Shown here: in pieces, positions 44,331-53,706 of the stretch
Numbering within the stretch: position 1 is the stretch's first letter
Layout: each line of letters starts with the position of its first letter
Assembly: GCA_011390345.1 (NCBI GenBank)
Contig: JAABSP010000007.1
Location: 31,378-95,377 of the forward strand
Origin: Desulfobacteraceae bacterium
GTDB taxonomy: Bacteria; Desulfobacterota; Desulfobacteria; Desulfobacterales; JAABSP01
Length of the DNA: 64,000 bases
Reading direction: 5' to 3'
Made by a program: the position numbers and the translations under genes
The notes under the pieces: model-generated
Told to the model about the DNA's origin: nothing
Database searches by the model: none
The model's input: the letters and a program-made list of their open reading frames with translations, nothing else

Positions 44331-44593
44331 ATAGAGGCTCTGCGGATCAGCCGGATGACCACCGAGAGGATCACGCCGCCGCTGAGGAGCAGCAGTATTC
44401 CGGGAACCCACAGATAGGCGCGGTATTCCGGCATTTCCGAGATGACAGAGATTCCGCCCATGCCGAAGAGAAAGACGCCGATCATCAGCAGAATCTCCAG
44501 CAGGCAGAGGTATCCGGAATCGTACCAGGGAATGATCTTTTTTCGGAAGACCGGATGTTGATCGTCGAGGCGCATGCGCGTCACTGTATGCAT
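44306..44593 (-). CDS. Small membrane protein, two helices
   Basis: About 95 residues; the start is uncertain (ATG 44611, 44593 or 44575, none with a good ribosome site). Two long hydrophobic helices (CLLEILLMIGVFLFGMGGISVI and LWVPGILLLLSGGVILSVVI) are separated by a short acidic loop and followed by a basic tail (RLIRRASIRRIKDRQ). The C-terminal codons are the repeated half of the 72-bp array. Divergent from the ChaN-like gene, with starts almost touching. Family unknown. Confidence 0.6.
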   Translation of the reverse strand: MHTVTRMRLDDQHPVFRKKIIPWYDSGYLCLLEILLMIGVFLFGMGGISVISEMPEYRAYLWVPGILLLLSGGVILSVVIRLIRRASIRRIKDRQ

Positions 44594-44613
44594 ACTGAGG
44601 AAAAAAAGCAACC

Positions 44614-45543
44614 ATGGAAAAGATTTTTCAGATCGGTTTTCTGCTGGCCGCAGGAGTGCTGGCGGGATGCGCCACGACCGGCGCTCCGGTGACGCCCGAA
44701 CCGGGGGGCCAGAAGGCCCCCAAAGCCGAAGCGCGGATCATCCGGGCGGAAACAGGTGCGGAGATCTCCTTTGAAGAATTGATGGCGGACCTCTGCCATG
44801 TTCGGGTGATCTATGCGGGGGAGCGCCATACGGACCCAAGGCATCACCAGATCCAGGCAAAGATCCTGCGGGGACTTCATCAACAGTGCCCGCAGGTGGC
44901 CCTGGGCATGGAGATGTTCGACCGGACCTATGGCGAGGTGCTGGCGGATTGGAGCGCGGGGAGGCTGACAGAGGCAAAATTTCTGCAGCAAACCCACTGG
45001 TATGCCAACTGGAAATATGATTTCGATCTCTACCGGGAGATCCTCGAATATGTCCGGGAGAACCGGATTCCCCTCTACGGGCTCAACATCCCCTTCCATA
45101 TCCCCCCGAAGGTCTCGATCGGCGGCATCGAAAGCCTCTCCCCGGAAGAGAAAAACGCGCTTCCGGAGAAGATCGATACCCAAAATCCTGACCACCGGGC
45201 CTATCTGGAAGAGGTCTACAAATCCCACCAGCATATGCTCAAGGGCCGGGAGAATTTCGAATATTTCTACGAGGCCCAGAATGTCTGGGAGGATGTGATG
45301 GCCGAGTCGATTGCCCAGGCAATGGGGGAGGGCTCCGAAGATCTCCGGATGCTGGTCACCGCAGGAAATGGTCACATCCTGAACCGATTCGGCATTCCGG
45401 AAAGGGCATACGCCCGGACCGGTCTCCCCTATGCAACGGTCATCCCGGTTTCGGCCGATCGCATACCCGAGCCGGACGCGGCCGACTATTTCTGGGCCCT
45501 CCCCCCTTTGGAAAGGGATCGACAAATGCCTTTTCAACCCTGA
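44614..45543 (+). CDS. ChaN/Tiki-type lipoprotein
   Basis: 309 residues. A lipobox (GVLAGC) is followed by a haem-binding-type ChaN domain: VIYAGERHTDPRHHQIQAKILRGL at the start and LGMEMFDR, QTHWYANWKYDFDLYREIL, NIPFHIPPK and RMLVTAGNGHI later. ChaN-like proteins bind haem or are Tiki-like metallohydrolases; the GERHTD Glu/His set could be a metal site. It would sit in the outer-membrane/periplasm boundary. ATG 44614. Confidence 0.85.
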   Translation: MEKIFQIGFLLAAGVLAGCATTGAPVTPEPGGQKAPKAEARIIRAETGAEISFEELMADLCHVRVIYAGERHTDPRHHQIQAKILRGLHQQCPQVALGMEMFDRTYGEVLADWSAGRLTEAKFLQQTHWYANWKYDFDLYREILEYVRENRIPLYGLNIPFHIPPKVSIGGIESLSPEEKNALPEKIDTQNPDHRAYLEEVYKSHQHMLKGRENFEYFYEAQNVWEDVMAESIAQAMGEGSEDLRMLVTAGNGHILNRFGIPERAYARTGLPYATVIPVSADRIPEPDAADYFWALPPLERDRQMPFQP

Positions 45544-45933
45544 ATCGCGCCCCTTTTTAAAGAAAATTCTTCGCGGCTTATCCTCGATCTGCATCTTTTT
45601 TAAAGGAAATTCTCCGCGGATTCTTCTTGATTTACATCTTATGCAATATCCATACCAAAACTGCCATCATTTCTCCTGCACCAACGGCCCAAAAAAAATG
45701 TCAAGCCGGTTTACCCGACTGTTTTTTCTGAAGATACAATTCCCATCCTTCCCTAAAACATACAATATGTAGAATTTTTGTGTTGACATATCACAAGATG
45801 TAGTATTAACCTGAATCATGGACCGAAAACGCGGATGGCGCTGATCATGGGCGATCCGCGCGTAAGGGGCCGTTTTTAAGGCAAATTTTTTTTGACATTC
45901 GGGATAAAACCGACAGGATTTGGAGGCGCAAGC
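45544..45933. promoter_or_regulatory. nrdD upstream region: repeat, inverted repeats, promoter
   Basis: 390 bases. Near 45554-45640 a 43-bp imperfect direct repeat occurs twice. Closer to nrdD lie two dyad-like elements, ACATA-CAA-TATGT (about 45760) and TTGTG...CACAA (about 45778), in the usual place for NrdR boxes, though they match the NrdR consensus only loosely. TTGACA (45783-45788) and TATTAA (45804-45809) with a 15-base spacer could be the promoter. Confidence 0.4.
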
Positions 45934-48024
45934 GTGTTCGAGGAGATCAGAAAACGAAATGGTCATGTGGTGGAGTTCGATGCTTCCAAAATCACGGCCG
46001 CAATTGCAAAGGCCGGCCGGGCCACCGGTGAGTTCACGGATCGGGAGGCCAAAAAGCTGACCCTGCGGGCTCTGACTTTGGGCCATGAGATGCGGCTGGG
46101 GCCGGTCCCGGAGGTGGAGGAGATCCAGGATATCGTGGAGCGGGTGCTGCTGGATACCCCCTATTACAAGACCGCCAAGGGATACATTCTCTACCGGGAG
46201 CAGCACGCCCAGCTCCGCAGCATCGGGACTCTGGCCAACATCGATCTGGTGGAGCAGTATATCCGGAAGCTCGACTGGAAGATCAAGGAGAACAGCAATA
46301 TGTGCTACTCTCTCCAGGGGCTCAACAACTACATCTCATCGGATGTCACCTCGGAGTACTGGCTCAACCGGATCTATCCGCCCGAGATCCGGGACTCGCA
46401 TAAGCGGGGGGATCTCCATCTCCATGATCTTAGCCTGCTGTCGGTCTACTGTGTGGGATGGGATCTCAAAGACCTCCTCCGCCAGGGCTTCAAAGGGGTG
46501 GAGGGGAAGGTGGAGAGCGCGCCGCCCAAACACTTCAGCTCTGCCTTGGGGCAGTTGGTCAACTTCTTCTACACCCTCCAGGGGGAGGCGGCCGGGGCCC
46601 AGGCCATCTCCAACTTCGATACCCTGCTGGCGCCCTTTATCCGGTACGACAACCTGAAATATGAGGATGTGAAGCAGGCGCTGCAGGAATTCGTCTTCAA
46701 CATCAACATTCCGACCCGGGTCGGGTTCCAGACCCCCTTCACCAATGTGACCAATGATCTCTGCGTGCCCGGGATCTTGAAAGATCATCCGGTGATCATC
46801 GGCGGAGTGGATCAAAAGAGCACCTACCGCGAGTTCCAGGCCGAGATGGACATCTTCAACCGGGCCTTTGCCGAGGTGATGATGGAGGGGGACGCGCGGG
46901 GCCGGGTCTTCACCTTTCCCATCCCCACATACAACATCACCGAGGATTTTGACTGGGAGAACCCGATTCTGGAGCCGGTATGGGAGATGACCGGAAAGTA
47001 CGGCATCCCCTACTTCTCCAACTATGTCAACTCCGATCTCTCCCCTGAAGATGCCCGCTCCATGTGCTGCCGGCTCCGGCTCGACAACCGGGAGCTGCTC
47101 AAGCGCGGGGGAGGACTGTTTGGAGCAAATCCTTTGACCGGCTCCATCGGCGTGGTGACGGTCAATATGCCCCGGATCGGCTATCTCGCAACCAATGAAA
47201 AAGACTTCTTCGACCGGCTGAACCGGATGCTGGAGCTGGCCCAAGACAGTCTCGCTATCAAGCGGAAGGTGCTGGAGAACTTTACGGACAAGAATCTCTA
47301 TCCCTACTCCAAGTTCTATCTGCGGGAGGTGAAGAACGGCACAGGGCTCTATTGGAAGAACCATTTCTCCACCTTCGGCCTCATCGGCATGAACGAGGCC
47401 TGCCTCAACTTTATGGGAACCGGCATCGCGAGCGAGGCAGGGCAGAAATTCTCCATCGAGGTCATGGATTTCATCCGGGACCGGATCGCGCAGATGCAGG
47501 AGGAGACCGGCGACATCTTCAACCTGGAGGCCACTCCGGCCGAGGGAACCTCCTACCGTCTGGCCATGCTCGATAAGCAGGAGTTTCCGGAGATGATCAC
47601 CGCAAACGAGGCGGGTTGGGAGAAGGGTGAAGATCCCTACTACACCAACTCGACGCAACTGCCGGTCAACTATACCGATGATCTCTTCGAGACATTGAAG
47701 CTCCAGGACGAGCTGCAGACCAAATATACGGGCGGCACGGTGCTTCATTTTTATCTCGGAGAGCAGGTGGATGATGTGGAGACGGTCAAGCTGCTCATCC
47801 GGAAGATCGCCACCGGATATCGGCTCCCCTATTTCACCCTCACCCCCACCTTCAGCGTCTGCCCGGCCCACGGCTATATCAAGGGGAAACAGGAGCATTG
47901 CTCCCAATGCGGGGCCGAGACCGAGATCTACTCCAGAGTGGTGGGGTATCTGCGGCCCATCAAACAGTGGAACGACGGCAAGCGGGCCGAATTCGTCCGG
48001 CGCAAGACCTTCAAGGTGGCCTGA
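45934..48024 (+). CDS. nrdD: Anaerobic ribonucleoside-triphosphate reductase
   Basis: 696 residues. An N-terminal ATP cone (about 8-90, HVVEFDASKITAAIAKA) regulates activity. The catalytic barrel has SVYCVGWDL and other active-site Cys. The C-terminal zinc site reads CPAHGY...CSQCG, and the glycyl radical loop is RVVGYLRP. It makes deoxynucleotides in the absence of oxygen, so the host grows anaerobically. The start is GTG 45934 with TTTGGAGG seven bases before; a TTG further upstream lacks support. nrdG follows after two bases. Confidence 0.97.
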   Translation: MFEEIRKRNGHVVEFDASKITAAIAKAGRATGEFTDREAKKLTLRALTLGHEMRLGPVPEVEEIQDIVERVLLDTPYYKTAKGYILYREQHAQLRSIGTLANIDLVEQYIRKLDWKIKENSNMCYSLQGLNNYISSDVTSEYWLNRIYPPEIRDSHKRGDLHLHDLSLLSVYCVGWDLKDLLRQGFKGVEGKVESAPPKHFSSALGQLVNFFYTLQGEAAGAQAISNFDTLLAPFIRYDNLKYEDVKQALQEFVFNINIPTRVGFQTPFTNVTNDLCVPGILKDHPVIIGGVDQKSTYREFQAEMDIFNRAFAEVMMEGDARGRVFTFPIPTYNITEDFDWENPILEPVWEMTGKYGIPYFSNYVNSDLSPEDARSMCCRLRLDNRELLKRGGGLFGANPLTGSIGVVTVNMPRIGYLATNEKDFFDRLNRMLELAQDSLAIKRKVLENFTDKNLYPYSKFYLREVKNGTGLYWKNHFSTFGLIGMNEACLNFMGTGIASEAGQKFSIEVMDFIRDRIAQMQEETGDIFNLEATPAEGTSYRLAMLDKQEFPEMITANEAGWEKGEDPYYTNSTQLPVNYTDDLFETLKLQDELQTKYTGGTVLHFYLGEQVDDVETVKLLIRKIATGYRLPYFTLTPTFSVCPAHGYIKGKQEHCSQCGAETEIYSRVVGYLRPIKQWNDGKRAEFVRRKTFKVA

Positions 48025-48026
48025 AG

Positions 48027-48728
48027 ATGATCTTCGGCGGCATGCAGAAGAATTCCCTTATCGACTACCCCGGCAAGATCAGTTGCGTACTCTTTGTGCC
48101 GGGGTGCAATTTCGACTGCCCCTACTGCCACAATCCCGATCTGGCAAAGGGTTGCGATGCCTGCCCCATCCATCTGCAGGAGCAGGGGGTCCTCGATTTT
48201 CTGGCCGAGCGCAGGGGGTTTCTCGACGGCGTGGTGATCTCGGGCGGAGAGCCGACCCTGCACTGGGATCTGGAGGGGGTCTGCGGCCGGATCAAGGAGA
48301 TTGGGTATCCGGTAAAACTGGACACCAACGGCAGCCGGCCCAAAGTCGTCAGAGCGCTGATCGAAAAGAGCATGGTCGATTATCTTGCCATGGACATCAA
48401 GACCGATCCGTTCGGGTATGCGCCCCTGATCCGCCGGGAGCCGGACCCAAAAGATATCCTGGCCAGCATCGAGCTGATCCGGGATTCCGGGCTCCCCTAC
48501 GAGTTCAAGACCACCTGCATCAAGCCCCTGGTGAATGCGGAGATCATCGAAAACATCTGCATGCTGATCCAGGGAGCCGATCTCTATGCGCTCCAGCAGT
48601 TTCACCATACCCATGTGCTCAAGCCCGAATTCTTCGAAGATGACAACCGCATCTATCCCGACAGTGAACTGATACGCTTCAAAGCCATTGCAGACCCTCA
48701 TGTGAAACGGTGTGCCGTCCGTCTTTAG
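48027..48728 (+). CDS. nrdG: NrdG2-type radical SAM activase
   Basis: 233 residues. GCNFDCPYCHNPDL gives the CxxxCxxC 4Fe-4S cluster ligands, VVISGGEPTLHWDL is the SAM-binding strand, and LDTNGSRP and AMDIKTD follow. The length and MQKNSLIDYPGKISCVLFVPG start fit the longer NrdG2 branch rather than E. coli NrdG. It makes the glycyl radical of NrdD. Its end overlaps no functional start of the next gene, which begins at GTG 48757. Confidence 0.95.
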   Translation: MIFGGMQKNSLIDYPGKISCVLFVPGCNFDCPYCHNPDLAKGCDACPIHLQEQGVLDFLAERRGFLDGVVISGGEPTLHWDLEGVCGRIKEIGYPVKLDTNGSRPKVVRALIEKSMVDYLAMDIKTDPFGYAPLIRREPDPKDILASIELIRDSGLPYEFKTTCIKPLVNAEIIENICMLIQGADLYALQQFHHTHVLKPEFFEDDNRIYPDSELIRFKAIADPHVKRCAVRL

Positions 48729-48756
48729 AGATGCACTGTCTGGAAAGGGGGAATGG

Positions 48757-50334
48757 GTGAGAATCCGTCCCCTTTTCCTCCTCTCCATTCTTCTTCTTTT
48801 TTTCCCAAACGCGGGCGCTGCCCATTCCGATCTCCCGGTTCCTGCTTGGATTGAGCCGGTCCTCCAAATTGAGCCGATCCGCCAAGAGGATCTGAACCGT
48901 CTTCGGGAGATGGGAGCGATGATCGACGGGGTCTGGGGGGATCGAGCCCGGATCTATGCATCCCCGGATCTTCTGGTGAGGATCGAAACCACCTCCTTTT
49001 CCGCGGGACCGCTCCGGGTGACGCGCATTCCTTCTCCGGTGCGGGCAAGAACCGGTGAAGATTATCCCTCCCTCGATGCCATCGCCGCAGAAATGGAAGC
49101 CATTGCCCAAGCCCATCCGGATCTCTGCCGTCTGTATACGGTTGGCCGTTCCCTTCTCGACCGCCCCCTTCTCATGATGAAGATCTCAGATCATCCGGAT
49201 CTGGAGGAGGATGAGCCGGAGGTGCTCTATCTCTCCACAATGCACGGGGATGAGCCGGTCGGAACCCTTCTCTGCCTCGATCTGATCCGGCTCTTTGTCG
49301 AAGGGTACGGCCTTGACCCGGAAATCACGCGGCTGGTCAATGAAGTCGAAATCTGGATCATGCCCATGATGAACCCGGACGGGTATGCCGGGATCTACCG
49401 GACCAATGCCCAGGGGTATGATCTCAACCGGAGCTTTCCTGACCGGGTGATCGATCCGGTCAACACAACCGATGGCCGCCCCCCGGAGACCCAGCATCTC
49501 ATGAACTGGGTTTACGCACATTCCCCGGTACTCGCGGCCTCCTTTCACACCGGCGCCCTTGTGGTCAACTATCCCTATGATGCCGACCCCGACCCTTCTG
49601 CCCGCTACTCGGCCGCGCCCGATGATCCCCTTTTCATCCAACAGAGCCTGGCCTATGCATCTCTCAATCCCCCCATGTCCCAAAGCCCCTGGTTCGATAA
49701 TGGGATCATCAACGGCGTGGACTGGTACACGGTCTATGGTGGCATTCAGGACTGGCTCTATGTCTGGCAGGGGTGCAATGCCGTAACTGTCGAGCTTTCG
49801 GATGCAAAGCGGCCTTCATTTTCCGAAATGGGCTCTCTCTGGATCGAGAACCGAGAGGCCATGCTCGCCTACATGGCCTGGAGCCTCAAAGGGGTGCGGG
49901 GGATCGTCACCGACAGCATCACCGGCCTTCCCATACAGGCTTCGGTTCGCGTCGAGGGGATCGATCATGATGTCTACACAGACCCGGATGTGGGAGACTA
50001 CCACCGGATGCTCCTTTCCGGAACCTATACGCTTCGTTTCCGCGCGGCCGGATATGTGGAAAAGAGGGTGCAGGATCTGGTGGTGGGCAGCCGCGATGCT
50101 CTGCGGATCCACGTCTCCCTTGATCCCGTTTCCCCCGGTGATGTCACCGGAGACGGCCGGATCGATCTTGCCGATGCGGTCGCGGCGCTTCAGATTCTGT
50201 CCGGCCTTAAACCATCCGCGCAGGTTGCACTTTCCGCAGATGTGGACCAGGACGGAAAGATCGGCTTGGGAGAAGCTATATTCTGCCTGAAAGGGCTTCT
50301 TGGAATCCCTCCTATTTTTCTTCTTTCTCAATAG
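48757..50334 (+). CDS. Exported M14 zinc carboxypeptidase with dockerin repeats
   Basis: 525 residues. A signal peptide (IRPLFLLSILLLFFPNAGA) is followed by an N-terminal prodomain (25-100) and a peptidase M14 domain (about 105-390) with TMHGDEPVGT (zinc His-Glu), NRSFPD and ASFHTGALVVNYP. A beta-domain with GIVTDSITGLPIQASV follows, then two dockerin-type calcium repeats near the end (GDVTGDGRIDLADAVAAL, ADVDQDGKIGLGEAIF). Dockerin pairs are found outside cellulosomes; no cohesin is seen here. GTG 48757 has AAAGGGGG before it and begins the signal peptide cleanly. Confidence 0.88.
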   Translation: MRIRPLFLLSILLLFFPNAGAAHSDLPVPAWIEPVLQIEPIRQEDLNRLREMGAMIDGVWGDRARIYASPDLLVRIETTSFSAGPLRVTRIPSPVRARTGEDYPSLDAIAAEMEAIAQAHPDLCRLYTVGRSLLDRPLLMMKISDHPDLEEDEPEVLYLSTMHGDEPVGTLLCLDLIRLFVEGYGLDPEITRLVNEVEIWIMPMMNPDGYAGIYRTNAQGYDLNRSFPDRVIDPVNTTDGRPPETQHLMNWVYAHSPVLAASFHTGALVVNYPYDADPDPSARYSAAPDDPLFIQQSLAYASLNPPMSQSPWFDNGIINGVDWYTVYGGIQDWLYVWQGCNAVTVELSDAKRPSFSEMGSLWIENREAMLAYMAWSLKGVRGIVTDSITGLPIQASVRVEGIDHDVYTDPDVGDYHRMLLSGTYTLRFRAAGYVEKRVQDLVVGSRDALRIHVSLDPVSPGDVTGDGRIDLADAVAALQILSGLKPSAQVALSADVDQDGKIGLGEAIFCLKGLLGIPPIFLLSQ

Positions 50335-50478
50335 TTCTTTTTTCCCTTGTGCATCCCGGAAATCTCTGCTATAGCAAAAAAATCTGATTATTATCTCTTT
50401 TTCCGATCCCCATAATCGTTTATCCTGAAGCATTGAAAAAAGAAAGAATATCCATACATCCGTAGGGAGGAAATCGCC
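50335..50478. other. Intergenic gap, AT-rich, no clear signal
   Basis: 144 bases upstream of the lipoprotein/barrel cluster. It is pyrimidine-rich with TTCTTTTTTCCC and ATTGAAAAAAG runs. It should contain the cluster's promoter, but no convincing -35/-10 pair was found, and there is no hairpin terminator for the M14 gene. Confidence 0.25.
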
Positions 50479-52377
50479 ATGTCGGGTCTTTTGCGTCTTC
50501 TGTTTGCGTCAGGGATTCTGGGACTTTTAATTTTCGGGTGCGCGGAATCCCAGCCTCTTCCGAGAGACAATCCCTCGGCAAATGCCCCGCGGCAGCGATC
50601 CCCTGCAAGAGTGAAGCATCCCCCAAAGACCCTGGCCCTCCTGAACTTCGAAAACAATTCGGTTACAGCCCCCGAACAGTACGCCCCCCTGAGCAAAGGC
50701 ATCCCCGCGATGCTCATCACAGACCTGAGCAGAACCGACTCTCCCCTGAAAATCATCGAAAGAGAGAAGATCCAATCCCTGCTCAAGGAGACCGCGCTCT
50801 CCCAGATGGGCGGGGTGGACGAGTCCAAGGCAATCCGGGCTGGGAAAATACTGGGAGCAGAATCCATTGGATTCGGCTCCTTTATTGTTTTACGGGATAC
50901 GGTTCGCATCGACACCCGGATCATCGGCACCGAGACCGGAGAGGTGATCATGGCCGAGTCGATCATGGGAAAGAGCAGCCGCTTCATGGAACTGGTGAGC
51001 CAGTTAGGGGGGAAGATCGCTTCCGCGCTCCAGGCTGAATTACGGCCGGCAACTACAGGGTCGGACGGGGACATCAAAGCCGCGCTGGTCTTTTCCCGGG
51101 GGCTGGAGGCCTGGGACCGGGGGAATCCGGCCGAGGCCAGAACCCTGTTTCAAAAGGCCGCGATCCTCGATCCGGGCTATGGGGCCAAGGCCGATAAGAT
51201 CCTTGCCGAATCCCGGCAAAGGGTAACAGATGCAGAACCTTCCCCGGGATTCAGGGCTCAGACTTCCCCGGTATCCTTCTCCGAGTCACCGTCAGAGTCA
51301 TCCAAGGTTCCGGAAGCGGACGTAAAAACGGTGGAGGCCGAAGGCATCAGCTTCATCTCCCGGGCCGATGCGGTCCGCCAGGCCCAAAGGGCTTCGGTGG
51401 AGCAGGCTGTCGGCGTCTTTGTCCATTCCCGCACCGAGATGGAGAACTTCGAGGTCAAAAAAGAGCGGATCTTCTCCCGGACCCAAGGGTATATCAGACG
51501 ATTCCAGATCATAAAGGAACTGGAGGCCGATGGCCAGTACATCGTGTCCATCCGCGCTCAGGTCTCCCTAAAGAAGATCAAGGATGATCTCATCGCGATG
51601 AAGATCCTCCTCGATGCGATGGAGCGGCCCAAGGTGATGATCCTTCTGGAGGAGAATTACACCGGAATGGCCGGCATGGGGATGAATTTCGCGGAGGCCG
51701 AGATGCTCTCCATCTTCAAGAAGAAGGGGTTTGAGCTGGTGGATGAAAACCAGCTCCGGCAGATCAAGGCTCAGGATGGGGCCCGGCAGGCATTGAACGG
51801 AAATGATGATGCGGCAAAACAGCTCGGCCTGAGCATGGGCGCGCAGTATGTGGTGCTGGGGAAGGCCATGGTCCAGGACATTGGCGAGGCCTATCCCGGA
51901 ACCGGTCTCCGCTCGATCCAGGCCGGGCTCCAGATCCGGATTCTGCAGACCATGACCGGCCTGATTTTAGGATCTACGGTCAAAACGGCCGCGGCCGCAC
52001 ATGCCAGCCCCATGACCGGCGCATCGATCGCGCTGAAGAAGGCGGTTCAAAAGGCCAGTGACGAATATGTGGTGGATGCGGTCACGGATTCGTTCCAGGA
52101 TTTTTTGAACAATGGTGCGCCATTAAAGCTCTATGTGAGCGGTGTCCGCGCATTTGGGGAATCTGCGGATATCACGGCTGCCATTTCAGAGCTGGAGGGA
52201 ATGGCCGGCAGCAAAAAAGAGGGCTGGAACAGCGCCGGGGGCATGCTCATCCTCGATCTCCGTTTCCGGGGAACGAGCGAGGAGCTTGCCCGCCTTCTGG
52301 ATGGCATGAAACTGGGCGCAAAATCCCTTTCAGTGACAGATGTGGCCCCGGATCGGGTGGAATGCGCTTTCCGGTAA
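50479..52377 (+). CDS. CsgG/FlgT-like lipoprotein
   Basis: 632 residues. Lipobox LIFGC at about residue 15. The first half (50-190) is CsgG-like: TLALLNFENNS, GIPAMLITDLSR, KIIEREKIQSLLKETALSQMGGVDES, LGAESIGFGSF. Residues about 195-240 form a TPR-like hairpin. The second half (about 290-600) resembles FlgT/LPP20 folds (ISRADAVRQAQRASVEQAVGVFV, MKILLDAMERPKVMILL). CsgG family proteins form outer-membrane export pores or link to their assembly, but the usual beta-hairpin pore segment is not obvious. It heads the exported cluster 50.5-61.2 kb. Confidence 0.75.
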   Translation: MSGLLRLLFASGILGLLIFGCAESQPLPRDNPSANAPRQRSPARVKHPPKTLALLNFENNSVTAPEQYAPLSKGIPAMLITDLSRTDSPLKIIEREKIQSLLKETALSQMGGVDESKAIRAGKILGAESIGFGSFIVLRDTVRIDTRIIGTETGEVIMAESIMGKSSRFMELVSQLGGKIASALQAELRPATTGSDGDIKAALVFSRGLEAWDRGNPAEARTLFQKAAILDPGYGAKADKILAESRQRVTDAEPSPGFRAQTSPVSFSESPSESSKVPEADVKTVEAEGISFISRADAVRQAQRASVEQAVGVFVHSRTEMENFEVKKERIFSRTQGYIRRFQIIKELEADGQYIVSIRAQVSLKKIKDDLIAMKILLDAMERPKVMILLEENYTGMAGMGMNFAEAEMLSIFKKKGFELVDENQLRQIKAQDGARQALNGNDDAAKQLGLSMGAQYVVLGKAMVQDIGEAYPGTGLRSIQAGLQIRILQTMTGLILGSTVKTAAAAHASPMTGASIALKKAVQKASDEYVVDAVTDSFQDFLNNGAPLKLYVSGVRAFGESADITAAISELEGMAGSKKEGWNSAGGMLILDLRFRGTSEELARLLDGMKLGAKSLSVTDVAPDRVECAFR

Positions 52378-52425
52378 ACAATCTCAATAAGAGTCTGAGA
52401 AGAGACGAACAGAGGAGGATGCCCC

Positions 52426-53673
52426 ATGTCGAAGATGCAAAAAAACATGTTCTGTAGGTGGGTCTGCAGGTGGGCCTGCAGATGGTTCTGCAGCTCCCTT
52501 CTCCTGATGATCGCGGTCGGGATGATCGGCATCGGGATGATCGGCTGTGCCGGACCCCGGCAGCAGCCCCTCGATCCGGTCCGTTCCCCGACGGACCTCC
52601 GGGCTGCGGTGGAGGAGATGACCCGCAAGCTTCTGGATGATGCGGTCCGACAGCAGGGATTGTTCCATGCAGAGGCGGAAAAGATCTTTGCCATCGATCC
52701 TTTTGAGGATGCGGACAGCGGCGAAGTGCCCCAGGTGAGCCGGACCATCGAAGAGATGATGATCGACTACGCGGGCAAAGCATATCCGGATTTCAGATTG
52801 GCCCGCCTCTCCTCCGATATATTGGCGGATGCCGATTATGTGATCAGCGGAACCATCGGACTGGAGAGATTCGGAGAGCGGAAGGAGATGGAGGGGAGGT
52901 ACTACCATCTTCGGGCCAAGGTGCGGGATCTGGAAAAGATCCAGGTGATAGGAGCCGCGGATGTCTGGATCGAGGATCAAAATCTCGACTACAGCCCCAC
53001 AGCCCTCTACAGAGACAATCCCATGTATATTCGGGACTCGGAAAAGCGGACCCCATCGGCCGCTAAAGAGAGGGACTACATCGACAATCTCAAGACAGAG
53101 GCCCTTCTGGTGGAGGGGGCCACAGCCTATGAGGCCGGGAAGTATGAAAAGGCTTTGGCCCTGTTTCAAAGGGCCGAGAGGCTCTCCGGAGGAAAGAGCC
53201 TCAAGACTTATGCCGGGCTCTACATGGCGCACCAGAAGCTGGGGAATGAGGCCCAATCCCAGGATGCCTTCAGCAGAATGGTGGCCATCAGTGTTGAGGA
53301 TTACAACACCCTGACCGTCAAATTCCTCTTTGATGTCAATTCCGCTGCCTTTAAAAAGGATGCGGGGCTCAAGGCCAAGTATGACAAATGGCTCGACGCG
53401 ATCGGCCGCTATTTCGACCGCACGAACCGGTGCATCAAAATCGTGGGGCACAGCAGCCGGACCGGCTCCGAGAGCTGGAACAAAGGGCTCTCTCTCCAGC
53501 GGGCTCAGAGCATCCGAAAAATTCTTCAGGCCAGCTTTCCGGAGGTGATGGAAAAGTCTGGGGCTGTGGGAATGGGCTTTGAAGAGAACATTGTGGGAAC
53601 CGGCACCGATGACGAGCGGGATGCGCTGGATCGGAGAGTCGAGATCATTCCGGTGGAATGTGGGGGTATATAA
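52426..53673 (+). CDS. OmpA-like lipoprotein with TPR
   Basis: 415 residues. The N-terminus has an odd cysteine/tryptophan repeat (CRWVCRWACRWFC) from 12-bp DNA repeats (52453-52488), then a lipobox MIGC. Residues about 50-190 resemble CsgG/LpoB-type domains (KIFAIDPFEDADSG, DADYVISGTIGL). TPR units lie at about 225-285. The C-terminus (about 290-410) is OmpA-like (KFLFDVNSAAFKKD, KIVGHSSRTGSESWNKGLSLQRAQSI) and should bind peptidoglycan. ATG 52426 follows AGAGGAGG. It is 48 bases after the CsgG-like gene. Confidence 0.78.
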   Translation: MSKMQKNMFCRWVCRWACRWFCSSLLLMIAVGMIGIGMIGCAGPRQQPLDPVRSPTDLRAAVEEMTRKLLDDAVRQQGLFHAEAEKIFAIDPFEDADSGEVPQVSRTIEEMMIDYAGKAYPDFRLARLSSDILADADYVISGTIGLERFGERKEMEGRYYHLRAKVRDLEKIQVIGAADVWIEDQNLDYSPTALYRDNPMYIRDSEKRTPSAAKERDYIDNLKTEALLVEGATAYEAGKYEKALALFQRAERLSGGKSLKTYAGLYMAHQKLGNEAQSQDAFSRMVAISVEDYNTLTVKFLFDVNSAAFKKDAGLKAKYDKWLDAIGRYFDRTNRCIKIVGHSSRTGSESWNKGLSLQRAQSIRKILQASFPEVMEKSGAVGMGFEENIVGTGTDDERDALDRRVEIIPVECGGI

Positions 53674-53706
53674 AATGCTGTAAATTTTTCAAAAAGGGAG
53701 GCGGGG

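Noticed and set aside
43949..44692. Plus-strand open frame with five copies of a 24-residue unit
   Set aside because: It arises because the 72-bp tandem repeat is a multiple of three and lacks stops in that frame. It overlaps the start of the ChaN-like gene and has no start signal.
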